Shown here piece by piece: positions 26,195-33,419 of a stretch of 64,000 bases of DNA. The notes under the pieces are model-generated. The model ran no database searches. It had not been told where the DNA came from and saw only the letters and a program-made list of their open reading frames with translations. Position numbers and translations under genes: made by a program. Source of the DNA: Streptomyces fulvoviolaceus (GTDB lineage: Bacteria; Actinomycetota; Actinomycetes; Streptomycetales; Streptomycetaceae); contig NZ_JOEY01000032.1 of assembly GCF_000718165.1 (NCBI RefSeq), positions 62,001-126,000 of the forward strand. The letters run 5' to 3'. Positions within the stretch are counted from its first letter, which is position 1, and each line of letters begins with the position of its first letter.

Positions 26195-26752
26195 ATGGAC
26201 GCACCCATCGGACACTTCGACCACGCCACGCCCGCCCCCGACGCCCTCGACGAGCTGACCCGCCCGGTCGCCGACGCCGTACGCCACTGGAGCGGCAGCG
26301 TCCCCGCCGACCAGATCGTCTACGTCGACACCGACCCGCAGTGGGCCGACACCGCCGTCTTCGTGGAGCACTACGGGCGGGAGTTGCTCGAACAGTCCGC
26401 GAACTGTGTCGTGGTCGCGGGCAAGCGCGGCGGCGAAACCACCCTTGCGGCGTGCGTCGTGCTCTCCACCACCCGGGTGGACGTCAACGGCGCCGTACGC
26501 CGCCAACTCGGCGCCCGCAAGGCCTCGTTCGCCTCGATGGACACGGCCACGGGGGAGACCGGCATGGAGTACGGCGGGATCACCCCGATCGGACTCCCCG
26601 GTGACTGGGCGCTGTTGGTGGACTCGGCCGTCGTCGACCTCCCCTACGTCCTGGTCGGCAGCGGCCGCCGCCGCGGCAAGCTCCTCGTGCCGGGGAAGGC
26701 GTTCGCGGAGCTGCCGGGGGCGGTCGTGCTGGAGGGGCTGGGCGTCGCCTGA
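26195..26752 (+). CDS. YbaK/EbsC-family aminoacyl-tRNA deacylase
   Basis: 185 residues. The family hydrolyses mischarged aminoacyl-tRNAs in trans. The Lys and Gly residues expected in the fold are in CVVVAGKRGGETTLAACVVL, followed by VRRQLGARKASFASMDTATG and the loop YGGITPIGLPGDWALLVDSA, which is conserved in YbaK/ProX proteins. The substrate amino acid cannot be told. A TAGCGT hexamer 6 nt before the ATG suggests leaderless translation. It follows the XRE-cupin gene by 31 bp but probably has its own promoter. Confidence 0.9.
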   Translation: MDAPIGHFDHATPAPDALDELTRPVADAVRHWSGSVPADQIVYVDTDPQWADTAVFVEHYGRELLEQSANCVVVAGKRGGETTLAACVVLSTTRVDVNGAVRRQLGARKASFASMDTATGETGMEYGGITPIGLPGDWALLVDSAVVDLPYVLVGSGRRRGKLLVPGKAFAELPGAVVLEGLGVA

Positions 26753-26754
26753 GC

Positions 26755-27783
26755 TCAGGCCGCCGCGTGGTGGGCGAGGGTGTGATGGGGATCCGTCTCT
26801 CCTGGTACCGGTGCCGGATCGGCGTGGACCAGGGCGGCGGTGAGCCGGGGAACGGCGTGCAGCAGCGCGTGTTCCGCGTCCACGGCGATCGCGTGCGCCT
26901 GGCGTACCGTCGCCTCTCCGTCCACGACGACCGCGACCTCCGCGCGCAGCCGGTGCCCGATCCAGCGCAGCCTCAACTCGCCCACTCCGCGCACCCCTTC
27001 GACCTCGCGCAGCGCATGTTCGGCGCGGTCCACGAGGGCCGGGTCGACGGCGTCCATCACGCGCCGGAACACCTCGCGCGCCGCGTCCCGAAGGACCAGG
27101 GCGATCGCGGCCGTGATGGCCAACCCCACGATCGGGTCGGCGAGTTGCCATCCCAGGGCAGAGCCGCCGGCGCCCAGCAGCACGGCCAGTGAGGTGAAGC
27201 CGTCGGTACGGGCGTGGAGTCCGTCCGCCACCAGTGCGGCCGAGCCGATGTCACGGCCCACGCGGATCCGGTAGCGGGCCACCCACTCGTTGCCCGCGAA
27301 ACCGACCAGCGCGGCCACGGCGACCGCCGGGACGTGCGCGACGGGGCGCGGATCGAGCAGCCGGTCGATCGCCATCCAGCCCGCGAAGGCCGCCGACGCG
27401 GCGATCGTCAGCACGATCACGATGCCCGCGAGATCCTCGGCGCGGCCGTAGCCGTACGTGAAGCGCCGCGTCGCCGCGCGCCGGCCCAGGACGAAGGCGA
27501 TCCCGAGCGGTACGGCGGTCAGCGCGTCCGCGGTGTTGTGCACCGTGTCGCCGAGCAGCGCCACCGACCCGGACACGGCCACCACGGCCGCCTGCGCGAG
27601 GGCCGTCACCCCGAGCACCGCCAGCGAGACCCACAGGGCGCGCATGCCGCGGGCCGAGGACTCGAGCGCCGAGTCGAGCTTGTCGGCGCTCTCGTGGGAG
27701 TGGGGGGTGAGGAGGTGGCCGAGACGGTGGCGGAGGCTGGGCTGCTGGTGATGGTGGTGCCCGTGGTGGTGCTGGTCGCTCAC
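26755..27783 (-). CDS. Cation diffusion facilitator metal efflux transporter
   Basis: 342 residues from a GTG with AAGGGG about 7 nt upstream. The His-rich N-terminus (DQHHHGHHHHQQ) suggests Zn, Co or Cd binding. Six membrane helices include the metal-site motifs SGSVALLGDTVHNTADALTA (helix 2) and ALVADGLHARTDGFTSLAVL (helix 5), both with Asp/His pairs. A cytosolic C-terminal domain follows (VRGVGELRLRWIGHRLRAEV). It exports divalent cations, probably Zn2+, in exchange for protons. It is divergent from an ArsR-type regulator, which very likely controls it in response to metal. Confidence 0.93.
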   Translation of the reverse strand: MSDQHHHGHHHHQQPSLRHRLGHLLTPHSHESADKLDSALESSARGMRALWVSLAVLGVTALAQAAVVAVSGSVALLGDTVHNTADALTAVPLGIAFVLGRRAATRRFTYGYGRAEDLAGIVIVLTIAASAAFAGWMAIDRLLDPRPVAHVPAVAVAALVGFAGNEWVARYRIRVGRDIGSAALVADGLHARTDGFTSLAVLLGAGGSALGWQLADPIVGLAITAAIALVLRDAAREVFRRVMDAVDPALVDRAEHALREVEGVRGVGELRLRWIGHRLRAEVAVVVDGEATVRQAHAIAVDAEHALLHAVPRLTAALVHADPAPVPGETDPHHTLAHHAAA

Positions 27784-27835
27784 GTCGTTCCCCTTCCGGT
27801 GCGCGGAGTGGACGTACGACATCCACGAGGCCATT

Positions 27836-27860
27836 ATGTGCGTATGAGCGCACGCATGCA
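27836..27860. promoter_or_regulatory. Inverted-repeat operator candidate at the arsR start
   Basis: ATGTGCG-TATGA-GCGCACGCAT contains the dyad GTGCG/CGCAC centred on the regulator's start codon, in the 60-bp space between the arsR-type and CDF genes. SmtB/ArsR repressors often bind such dyads close to the promoter. The match is short, so this is tentative. Confidence 0.4.
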
Positions 27861-28203
27861 CCTATCACCTGCACATGATGCGCACCCGCGCACCCCCGGC
27901 GAGGAACAGTTCGCGCTCGCCGCCGAGATCCTCGCCGTGCTGGGCGACCGCACCCGCCTCGCCCTGCTGCACGCCCTGACGGCGGGAGAGTCCGATGTCA
28001 CGACGCTCACGGAGGCGTGCGGCGCGGCGCGGCCGGCCGTCAGCCAGCATCTGGCCCGGCTGCGGCTGGCCGGTCTGGTGAGCACGCGCAAGGAGGGGCG
28101 CCGGGTGATCTACGCACTGCGCGACGGGCATCTGCGCCGCCTCGTGGACGAGGCGCTGAAGGTGGCGGACCACCGGCTCAGTGATCGGCCGGTGCACGAC
28201 TGA
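27844..28203 (+). CDS. ArsR/SmtB-family metal-responsive regulator
   Basis: 119 residues. The winged helix is visible as ILAVLGDRTRLALLHALTAG, then VTTLTEACGAARPAVSQHLA (recognition helix) and RLRLAGLVSTRKEGRRVIYA (wing). The C-terminal helix DGHLRRLVDEALKVADHRLS has Asp and His residues in the alpha-5 position used for Zn or Co sensing in SmtB/CzrA-type members. The N-terminus also contains several His residues. It is divergent from a CDF metal exporter, the classical pairing. The stop is 17 bp before the convergent pobA stop. Confidence 0.92.
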   Translation: MSARMHLSPAHDAHPRTPGEEQFALAAEILAVLGDRTRLALLHALTAGESDVTTLTEACGAARPAVSQHLARLRLAGLVSTRKEGRRVIYALRDGHLRRLVDEALKVADHRLSDRPVHD

Positions 28204-28220
28204 CGGAGACGGAGTCCGGG

Positions 28221-29441
28221 TCAGTAGGCGGCCGCCGTGCCGAGGTACTGCTCGGCGAAGGCCGCCGCCGCGGCGGGGGAGGTGAACAGGCGGCGGAGTC
28301 GGGCGAAGGTGGTGCCGGCCCGGTACTCGTCGCCCGACGAGGTGCCGTGGTACACCTCGGAGAGCCACTGGGAGAACTCCTGGTAGTCCCACACGCGCCG
28401 CAGACACGCCTCCGAATAGCCGTCGAGGCCGCTCTCCTCGCCCTTGCCGAGGTAGGCGACCAGCGAGTCGCCGAGCAGGAAGGCGTCGTGCAGGGCGAGG
28501 TTCATGCCCTTCGCCGCGATGGGCGCGGTGAGGTGCGCGGCGTCGCCGGCCAGGAAGAGCCGTCCGAAGGTCATGGGCTCGACGACGTAGTTGTGCATGT
28601 CCAGGACGCGCTTCTCGATCAGCCGCCCCTCGGTGAGCGGCGGGGTGCCGTCCGCGCCGAGCCGCTGCTGCAGCTCCTCCCAGACGCGTTCGTGTGACCA
28701 GTTCTCGGGGTCGTCGCCGGGCGGGCACTCCAGGTAGTAGCGGGTGACCTGGGGGCTGCGGGCCATGTGCCCGGCGAACCCGTTGGGATGGATGCCGAAC
28801 AGCACGCAGTCGGCGGACGGCGGTGCCTCGGCGAGCAGCGCCAGCCAGCCGATGCCGTAGTCGTGCCGGGCGATCTGCGCGTGCTCCGGCAGGGCCGAGC
28901 GTGTCACCCCGCGCGCTCCGTCGCAGCCCGCGACGAACTCGCACTGCACGAGCTGGTGTTGACCGGTCTCCGGGTCGGTGTACGACACCGACGGCAGGTC
29001 CGTCCCCAGGTCGTGCAGCCGTACGTCGCGCACGCCGAACCGGATCTCGCCACCCCGCACGTCCGCGTACTCCCGCACCAGGTCCTTGACCAGCAACGGC
29101 TGCGGATAGACGAAGTGGTGACGTCCCGTCAGCTCGCCGTAGGAGAAGCGGAAACGGTCCCCGGCGAACCGGAACTCGCACTCGGTGTGCAGCTGCGCCC
29201 GCTCCAGCAGGTTCTCCGCTAGCCCACGCTGCTCGAGCCCGCGTACGGCCCACTCCTCGATGACGCCAGCCCTGGGGCGCTGTTCGATGAACTCGCGCGT
29301 CTCGATCTCGAGGACGAGACAGTCGACGCCGGCGGCCCGCAGGATGTTGCCGATGGTCAGCCCGGCGGGGCCGGCGCCCACGATGACGACCGGAAAGCTT
29401 TGCGGGTCACCGGAGTTGGCGTGGGAGGTGGTGGAGGTCAC
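28221..29441 (-). CDS. pobA: 4-hydroxybenzoate 3-monooxygenase
   Basis: 406 residues of a class-A FAD monooxygenase converting 4-hydroxybenzoate to protocatechuate with NADPH. Motifs are the FAD-binding VVIVGAGPAGLTIGNILRAA, the substrate-side REFIEQRPRAGVIEEWAVRG, YPQPLLVKDLV, CDGARGVTRSALPE, and GDAAHLTAPIAAKGMNLALH near the C-terminal third, all in the order and length of PobA. The GTG start at 29441 has no ribosome-binding site, but TAATGT lies 4 nt upstream, so the message may be leaderless. No pca genes or PobR regulator are adjacent. Confidence 0.93.
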   Translation of the reverse strand: MTSTTSHANSGDPQSFPVVIVGAGPAGLTIGNILRAAGVDCLVLEIETREFIEQRPRAGVIEEWAVRGLEQRGLAENLLERAQLHTECEFRFAGDRFRFSYGELTGRHHFVYPQPLLVKDLVREYADVRGGEIRFGVRDVRLHDLGTDLPSVSYTDPETGQHQLVQCEFVAGCDGARGVTRSALPEHAQIARHDYGIGWLALLAEAPPSADCVLFGIHPNGFAGHMARSPQVTRYYLECPPGDDPENWSHERVWEELQQRLGADGTPPLTEGRLIEKRVLDMHNYVVEPMTFGRLFLAGDAAHLTAPIAAKGMNLALHDAFLLGDSLVAYLGKGEESGLDGYSEACLRRVWDYQEFSQWLSEVYHGTSSGDEYRAGTTFARLRRLFTSPAAAAAFAEQYLGTAAAY

Positions 29442-29484
29442 CCGAACATTATGTCGGTGGCCCGGGGAGGGTGGGGAGTGGTGG

Positions 29485-29514
29485 CCGGGCGCCTCCACAC
29501 GCGGAGGCGCCCGG
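29485..29514. terminator. Hairpin between APC permease and pobA
   Basis: CCGGGCGCCTCC (29485 to 29496) and GGAGGCGCCCGG (29503 to 29514) form a perfect 12-bp stem with a 6-nt loop, 6 bp past the permease stop on the minus strand. It probably separates the permease transcript from pobA. Confidence 0.7.
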
Positions 29515-29520
29515 TCCGCC

Positions 29521-31158
29521 TCAGTGCGCCGGGGCGTCGGTGACGATGACGTCGTCGATGCTCCGCTCGATCTCCTCGGTGCCGGAGGCGGACGTCCGTG
29601 CCCAGTAGTAGATGCCCAGCGAGAACACCGTGATGACCAGGATGTCCCACCACAGGCCGATGTGGCCCGCGCCGCCGAAGCCGCCCTCCGCGGAGATGAC
29701 GCCCATCCCCAGCAGGTAGACCGGCAGCCACTGGGCGGCCCTGAAGTCCATCCGGGGCGCGTCCGGTTGACCGGTGGCGGTGGCGTACCAGGCGTATCCG
29801 CCGAGGAGGACGTAGCCGAGGACGATCGCGATGCCGAGGCGCCACAGGGTGTCCCAACCCGCCCAGTAGATGATGAGGTTGGCCACCACGAACGACAGCG
29901 GGGCGAGCGCCTTGCCGGCGGGCAGCCGGTACGGGCGCTGGTGGTGCGGTAGCCGGTCCGCGAAGACGCCGTACGCCAGCGGCGCGCCCGCGTACATCAG
30001 GACGCTCGCCGAGGTGATGAAGCCGACCAGTTGCTGCCAGCTCGGGAAGGGCAGGAAGCAGACCACGCCGGTCACGAAGGAGATGGTCAGCCCGAACCAG
30101 GGCACGCCCCGCTTGTCGGTGCCGGCGAAGATCTTCGGCGCGTACCCGTTCTTGGCCAGCCCGTAGGAGACCCGGGAGGTCGCGGTGGTGTAGATCAGGC
30201 CGGTGCCGCCGGGGGAGATCACCGCGTCCAGGTACAGCACCACGCTCAGCCAGCCCAGACCGACCAGGGTCGCCAGGCCCGCCCAGGGTCCGCTGATCCC
30301 GGGGTAGTCGAGGTGGGCCCAGCCGTGCGCGAAGGTGCTGTGCGGCAGCGCGGCGATGAACACGACCTGGAGCAGGACGTAGATGACCGCGCCGATCGCG
30401 ACCGAGCCGAGGGTCGCCCGCGGCAGGTCCCGCTTCGGGTTGCGGCTCTCGCCCGCCAGCTGGATCGCCTGCTCGAAGCCCAGCAGGGCGAAGATGATGC
30501 CGCTGCCGCTGATGGCGCTGAGCACGCCCTTGGCGCCGAACGGCGCGAAGCTCTCCGAAGTGAAGTTGCCCGGGTGGAAGTTGCCGACGGCGATGACGAA
30601 GATGGCGGCCAGCGGTACGGCGATCTTCCACCAGGTGGCCGCGCTGTTGGTGTGGGCGAGTGCCCGTACGCCGAGGAAGTTGACGACCACGAAAACGGCC
30701 ATGAGGACCACGGCGACGAGGAAGCCGCTGGTCGTCAGCGTCTTGTCCGCGTGCTGGAAGCCCTGCGCCCAGGACCAGTGGCCGGCGTAGCCGATCATGG
30801 CCTCGACCTCGATGGGCGCGACGGTCGCCGCCTGCAGCCAGGAGAACCAGCCGAAGGACATTCCGGCCAGACCGCCGAACGCGTAGTGCGGATAACGCGC
30901 GGTACCGCCCGCCACCGGGAACATGCCACCGAGTTCCGCGTGCACCAGCGCCAGCAGAACGATCGCCACCGCGCCGATCACCCACGAGATGATCGCCGCG
31001 GGACCGGCCACGACGACCGCTTCCTGGGCGCCGTAGAGCCAGCCGGAGCCGATGATGGATCCGACCGAGGCCCACATGAGCCCGATCAGTCCGACATCCC
31101 GCCGCAGGCCGCCGCCCGGGTCCCCTTTTGTCTCCGGTATTGCATCGACGCTTACCAT
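29521..31158 (-). CDS. APC-superfamily amino-acid/organic-cation permease
   Basis: 545 residues with about 12 to 14 membrane helices. The first unwound helix motif reads LMWASVGSIIGSGWLYGAQE (GS/AIIGSG is typical of APC substrate sites). Later marks are FALLGFEQAIQLAGESRNPK and LIYTTATSRVSYGLAKNGY. It imports or exchanges amino acids or related compounds; the substrate is unknown. It lies upstream of pobA but is separated from it by a hairpin. The 158 bp upstream are AT-rich with two inverted repeats. Confidence 0.9.
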   Translation of the reverse strand: MVSVDAIPETKGDPGGGLRRDVGLIGLMWASVGSIIGSGWLYGAQEAVVVAGPAAIISWVIGAVAIVLLALVHAELGGMFPVAGGTARYPHYAFGGLAGMSFGWFSWLQAATVAPIEVEAMIGYAGHWSWAQGFQHADKTLTTSGFLVAVVLMAVFVVVNFLGVRALAHTNSAATWWKIAVPLAAIFVIAVGNFHPGNFTSESFAPFGAKGVLSAISGSGIIFALLGFEQAIQLAGESRNPKRDLPRATLGSVAIGAVIYVLLQVVFIAALPHSTFAHGWAHLDYPGISGPWAGLATLVGLGWLSVVLYLDAVISPGGTGLIYTTATSRVSYGLAKNGYAPKIFAGTDKRGVPWFGLTISFVTGVVCFLPFPSWQQLVGFITSASVLMYAGAPLAYGVFADRLPHHQRPYRLPAGKALAPLSFVVANLIIYWAGWDTLWRLGIAIVLGYVLLGGYAWYATATGQPDAPRMDFRAAQWLPVYLLGMGVISAEGGFGGAGHIGLWWDILVITVFSLGIYYWARTSASGTEEIERSIDDVIVTDAPAH

Positions 31159-31224
31159 AAATTAAGGGGCCTCTCACAAAATGCTTACATTTGAAGTGGA
31201 AGAGGCTCCAGATTAGGAATGAAC

Positions 31225-31299
31225 TGCCATTCCATTGAAGATGGCAAGCGGATTTTTGACTCGCCTACGGGGAATTCCTGGCGAATACTTCAGGAATTC
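31225..31299. promoter_or_regulatory. AT-rich promoter region with two inverted repeats
   Basis: TGCCAT (31225) pairs with ATGGCA (31241), and GAATTCCTG (31272 to 31280) pairs with CAGGAATTC (31291 to 31299), a perfect 9-bp dyad. They lie between the permease start and the CoA-binding protein stop. Either could be an operator for the permease; the second could also end the upstream gene. Confidence 0.45.
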
Positions 31300-31316
31300 A
31301 GGGGGTGCCGGAAACC

Positions 31317-31724
31317 TCAGCCCAGCCGGGGTATCTCGATGGCCGGGCAGCGGTCCATGACCATGTCGAGGCCGGCCGCGCGAGTGCGGGTGTACGCGGC
31401 CTCGTCGATGACGCCGAGCTGGTACCAGACGGCCTTGGCGCCGATGGCGGCGGCTTCGTCGGCGACGGGGCCGGCGAGGTCGCTGTTGACGAACACATCG
31501 ACGACGTCGACTTCGAAGGGGATCGCTTCCAGGGAGGGGTAGCCCTTCTCTCCGTGCACGGTCTCGGCCTTCGGGTGCACGGGCACGATGCGCTTGCCGT
31601 AGCGCTGGAGCACGTCGGCGACGCCATAGGCCGCACGTCGCTGGTTCGAGGACAGGCCCACGATCGCCCAGGTGTCGCCGAGCTCGGTGAGGATCTTGCG
31701 GATCGTTGCTGGGTCGCCGTACAC
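31317..31724 (-). CDS. CoA-binding domain protein (YccU type)
   Basis: 135 residues from a GTG with GGAGG 6 nt upstream. A Rossmann-like CoA-binding fold: TWAIVGLSSNQRRAAYGVAD (nucleotide loop), RYGKRIVPVHPKAETVHGEK, VDVVDVFVNSDLAGPVADEA and AAGLDMVMDRCPAIEIPRL. The single Cys in MDRCPAIE is conserved in the family as I recall it. These small proteins bind CoA and may sense acyl-CoA state. It marks the left edge of the dormancy-type island and is probably part of it, since similar proteins occur in such clusters. Confidence 0.88.
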   Translation of the reverse strand: MYGDPATIRKILTELGDTWAIVGLSSNQRRAAYGVADVLQRYGKRIVPVHPKAETVHGEKGYPSLEAIPFEVDVVDVFVNSDLAGPVADEAAAIGAKAVWYQLGVIDEAAYTRTRAAGLDMVMDRCPAIEIPRLG

Positions 31725-31797
31725 GTTCGGCCTCCTCGGGATTCGTGCGTCGCCGTTCCTGACAACGGCGGGCCCGACGCGGGGATTCCCCGAGGGA

Positions 31798-32379
31798 TCA
31801 GCCGGTCTTGTGGCCCCACCGCGGTCCGACCAGGTCCCACTCCCTGCCCCACTGGTCGATGCGCCGCCGGTCGAGTCGCCACCGGGCCAGGGCGCCGGCG
31901 CCGAACGCCGTGCCGGCGAGGCCTAGTGCGGCGGCCGTGCCCAGGACGCCCGCCTCGACGGCCGCCTCCGTGGGGCTTGGCGGCTCGGTGGCCAGATCGC
32001 CCCGGCCGTCCAGCCAGACCACGACCTCGGCGCCGGCCTTCTGATCCGTGCCGACGAGGGTCTTGTCCGTGCGCGTGTCGCCGTCGGGGGTTGTCCAGCG
32101 GATCTTCGCCAGGGCGTGCCGGCTCGTCGTGCCGGCCGAGGTGGCGGAGGCCGGGACGTCGGTGAGGAGTTCGGCGCGCACGGAGTGCCGTTCGGCGCGT
32201 TGCCGGGCGAACGCGTCGTCGGCGGCGTGGGCCGTCACCAGTCCGGCCAGGGCGCCGCCCACCGCGACGACCACCCAGACCGCCAGCACGATCCATGCCT
32301 CGACGATGTCGTCGCGCCGCCGCAACGCGTTGCTGCGCCAACGCCACAGCCGCTTCTTCGCGCGAGTCCCGCCGTCCAT
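31798..32379 (-). CDS. Rv1733c-like membrane protein
   Basis: 193 residues from an ATG with GGAGG 9 nt upstream. A basic N-terminus (RAKKRLWRWRSNALRRRDD) precedes a first helix (WIVLAVWVVVAVGGALAGLV), a soluble middle domain (AKIRWTTPDGDTRTDKTLVG) and a second helix (AGVLGTAAALGLAGTAFGAG), then a basic C-terminus. This two-helix layout matches the Mycobacterium tuberculosis Rv1733c family, a DosR-regulon latency antigen of unknown function. Presence next to DevR/DevS-like genes supports the same regulon. Confidence 0.85.
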   Translation of the reverse strand: MDGGTRAKKRLWRWRSNALRRRDDIVEAWIVLAVWVVVAVGGALAGLVTAHAADDAFARQRAERHSVRAELLTDVPASATSAGTTSRHALAKIRWTTPDGDTRTDKTLVGTDQKAGAEVVVWLDGRGDLATEPPSPTEAAVEAGVLGTAAALGLAGTAFGAGALARWRLDRRRIDQWGREWDLVGPRWGHKTG

Positions 32380-32465
32380 CGGTCCGCACCTCCTCGCCTT
32401 CGCCGGCACTCCTGAAGGTGCCAGCCGCAGTGTTGCCGCGGCATGGGCCGATCAGACGGAATCGA

Positions 32466-32481
32466 GGGGCCGACCGGGACC
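32466..32481. promoter_or_regulatory. Candidate DevR/OsdR-type box upstream of the Rv1733c-like gene
   Basis: GGGGCCGACCGGGACC is a near-palindrome about 87 bp before the start codon of the minus-strand gene. It matches the motif recurring across this island. The identity of the binding protein is inference. Confidence 0.5.
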
Positions 32482-32524
32482 GACTCGCGCAAGAGGTCGG
32501 GATGTTCGGCCCCGATCGGCTAGG

Positions 32525-32989
32525 TCAGGGCTCGTCGGGGTGGTCGACGGGGACGAGCCGGACTCCGGCGACCAGGTCGGGGCGGATGCGGACCGCGTAG
32601 TCCATGGACCGTCCCACCCACGGATGCAGCAGTTCCTGGTAGCGGGCCAGGTCGCGGGGGTCGGTCACCAGATGGGCGTAACCGGTGACCACCACGCTCC
32701 AGCCGAGGTGTGTGTCCGGGTCGATGGCGTCCGCCTCGTACGCCACGACGACGCCCGGCGCGCCGGCCTGCCGGGTCCGTGAGGTCAGGGCCGCGCCCTC
32801 GTGGGTGCGGATGACGATGTCGCCGTCGTCCAGGACGTGGTTGACCGGGCGGATCGTCGGCAGTGCGTGCTGGGTGAAGACGATCCGTCCGAAGGACACG
32901 CTGCCCAGGAGCCGTAGCGCTTCGGCGGCGTCGAGGTCGATGCTCCGGCGCGGTCCTGTGGCGACCGGCCGGCCGTTGTCGAGGGCCAT
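32525..32989 (-). CDS. Pyridoxamine 5'-phosphate oxidase-like FMN/F420-binding protein
   Basis: 154 residues from an ATG with GGAAG 7 nt upstream; a GTG at 33019 would add ten residues. The split-barrel fold shows as RLLGSVSFGRIVFTQHALPT, RPVNHVLDDGDIVIRTHEGA and GWSVVVTGYAHLVTDPRDLA. Related small PNPOx-like proteins occur in the mycobacterial DosR regulon and may reduce F420- or flavin-dependent substrates. Cytosolic, substrate unknown. The neighbouring island and the GC-rich palindrome upstream suggest hypoxia control. Confidence 0.87.
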   Translation of the reverse strand: MALDNGRPVATGPRRSIDLDAAEALRLLGSVSFGRIVFTQHALPTIRPVNHVLDDGDIVIRTHEGAALTSRTRQAGAPGVVVAYEADAIDPDTHLGWSVVVTGYAHLVTDPRDLARYQELLHPWVGRSMDYAVRIRPDLVAGVRLVPVDHPDEP

Positions 32990-33019
32990 GGCGGGCTTCC
33001 GTACGTGTTCGTCTCTCAC

Positions 33020-33419
33020 GGCTGCGTGTCTCCGACCGGCTCACCGGGCGTGTCGCGCGGCTCGGCGTGCCTTTGTTCGATCAAATCATTCGAACCGCGG
33101 CGGGGCCCGCGCCGCTAGGGCCCTTCGGCCCTCGCCGGTGACCGGACGGCCCGTGTCATGGTCGGTGGGGGCGTGCCGGGCCGGCTGTCACCTCTGCCCC
33201 GGGATCTCCCTCACGCGTACGCCGCGGTGCCGGGAACGCGGATGTCCCCGGCGGAAACGGTTCCTCGATCTCACCGAGCACGTCGCGGCCCGGCCCCCGC
33301 GCGGCTGACCCGGGGTATCTGCCCCTGATCCCGTACCGCCTCCCGCCGTGGGCCGATACCGTTGCACGTGACCGGCACGGTCGGCCATGTGCGTGTCTTC
33401 GGGACGTGGAGGATCACCG
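33020..33419. other. 400-bp intergenic region between PNPOx-like and DevS-like genes
   Basis: No gene is seen. It contains a GTTCGA-N9-TCGAAC dyad (33075 to 33095), the palindrome AGGGCCCTTCGGCCCT (33117 to 33132) and GGGGTATCTGCCCC (33312 to 33325). Promoters for both divergent genes must lie here. Confidence 0.6.
33117..33132. promoter_or_regulatory. Candidate DevR/OsdR-type box
   Basis: AGGGCCCTTCGGCCCT is symmetrical in its outer six bases on each side (AGGGCC and GGCCCT), about 130 bp before the PNPOx-like start. It could also form a small hairpin, so the operator reading is tentative. Confidence 0.4.

Noticed and set aside
31..31000. A secondary-metabolite gene cluster around SDR, thiolase, MFS and PobA genes
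   Set aside because: These genes are scattered in unrelated small operons; no polyketide, peptide, terpene or RiPP core enzyme is present.
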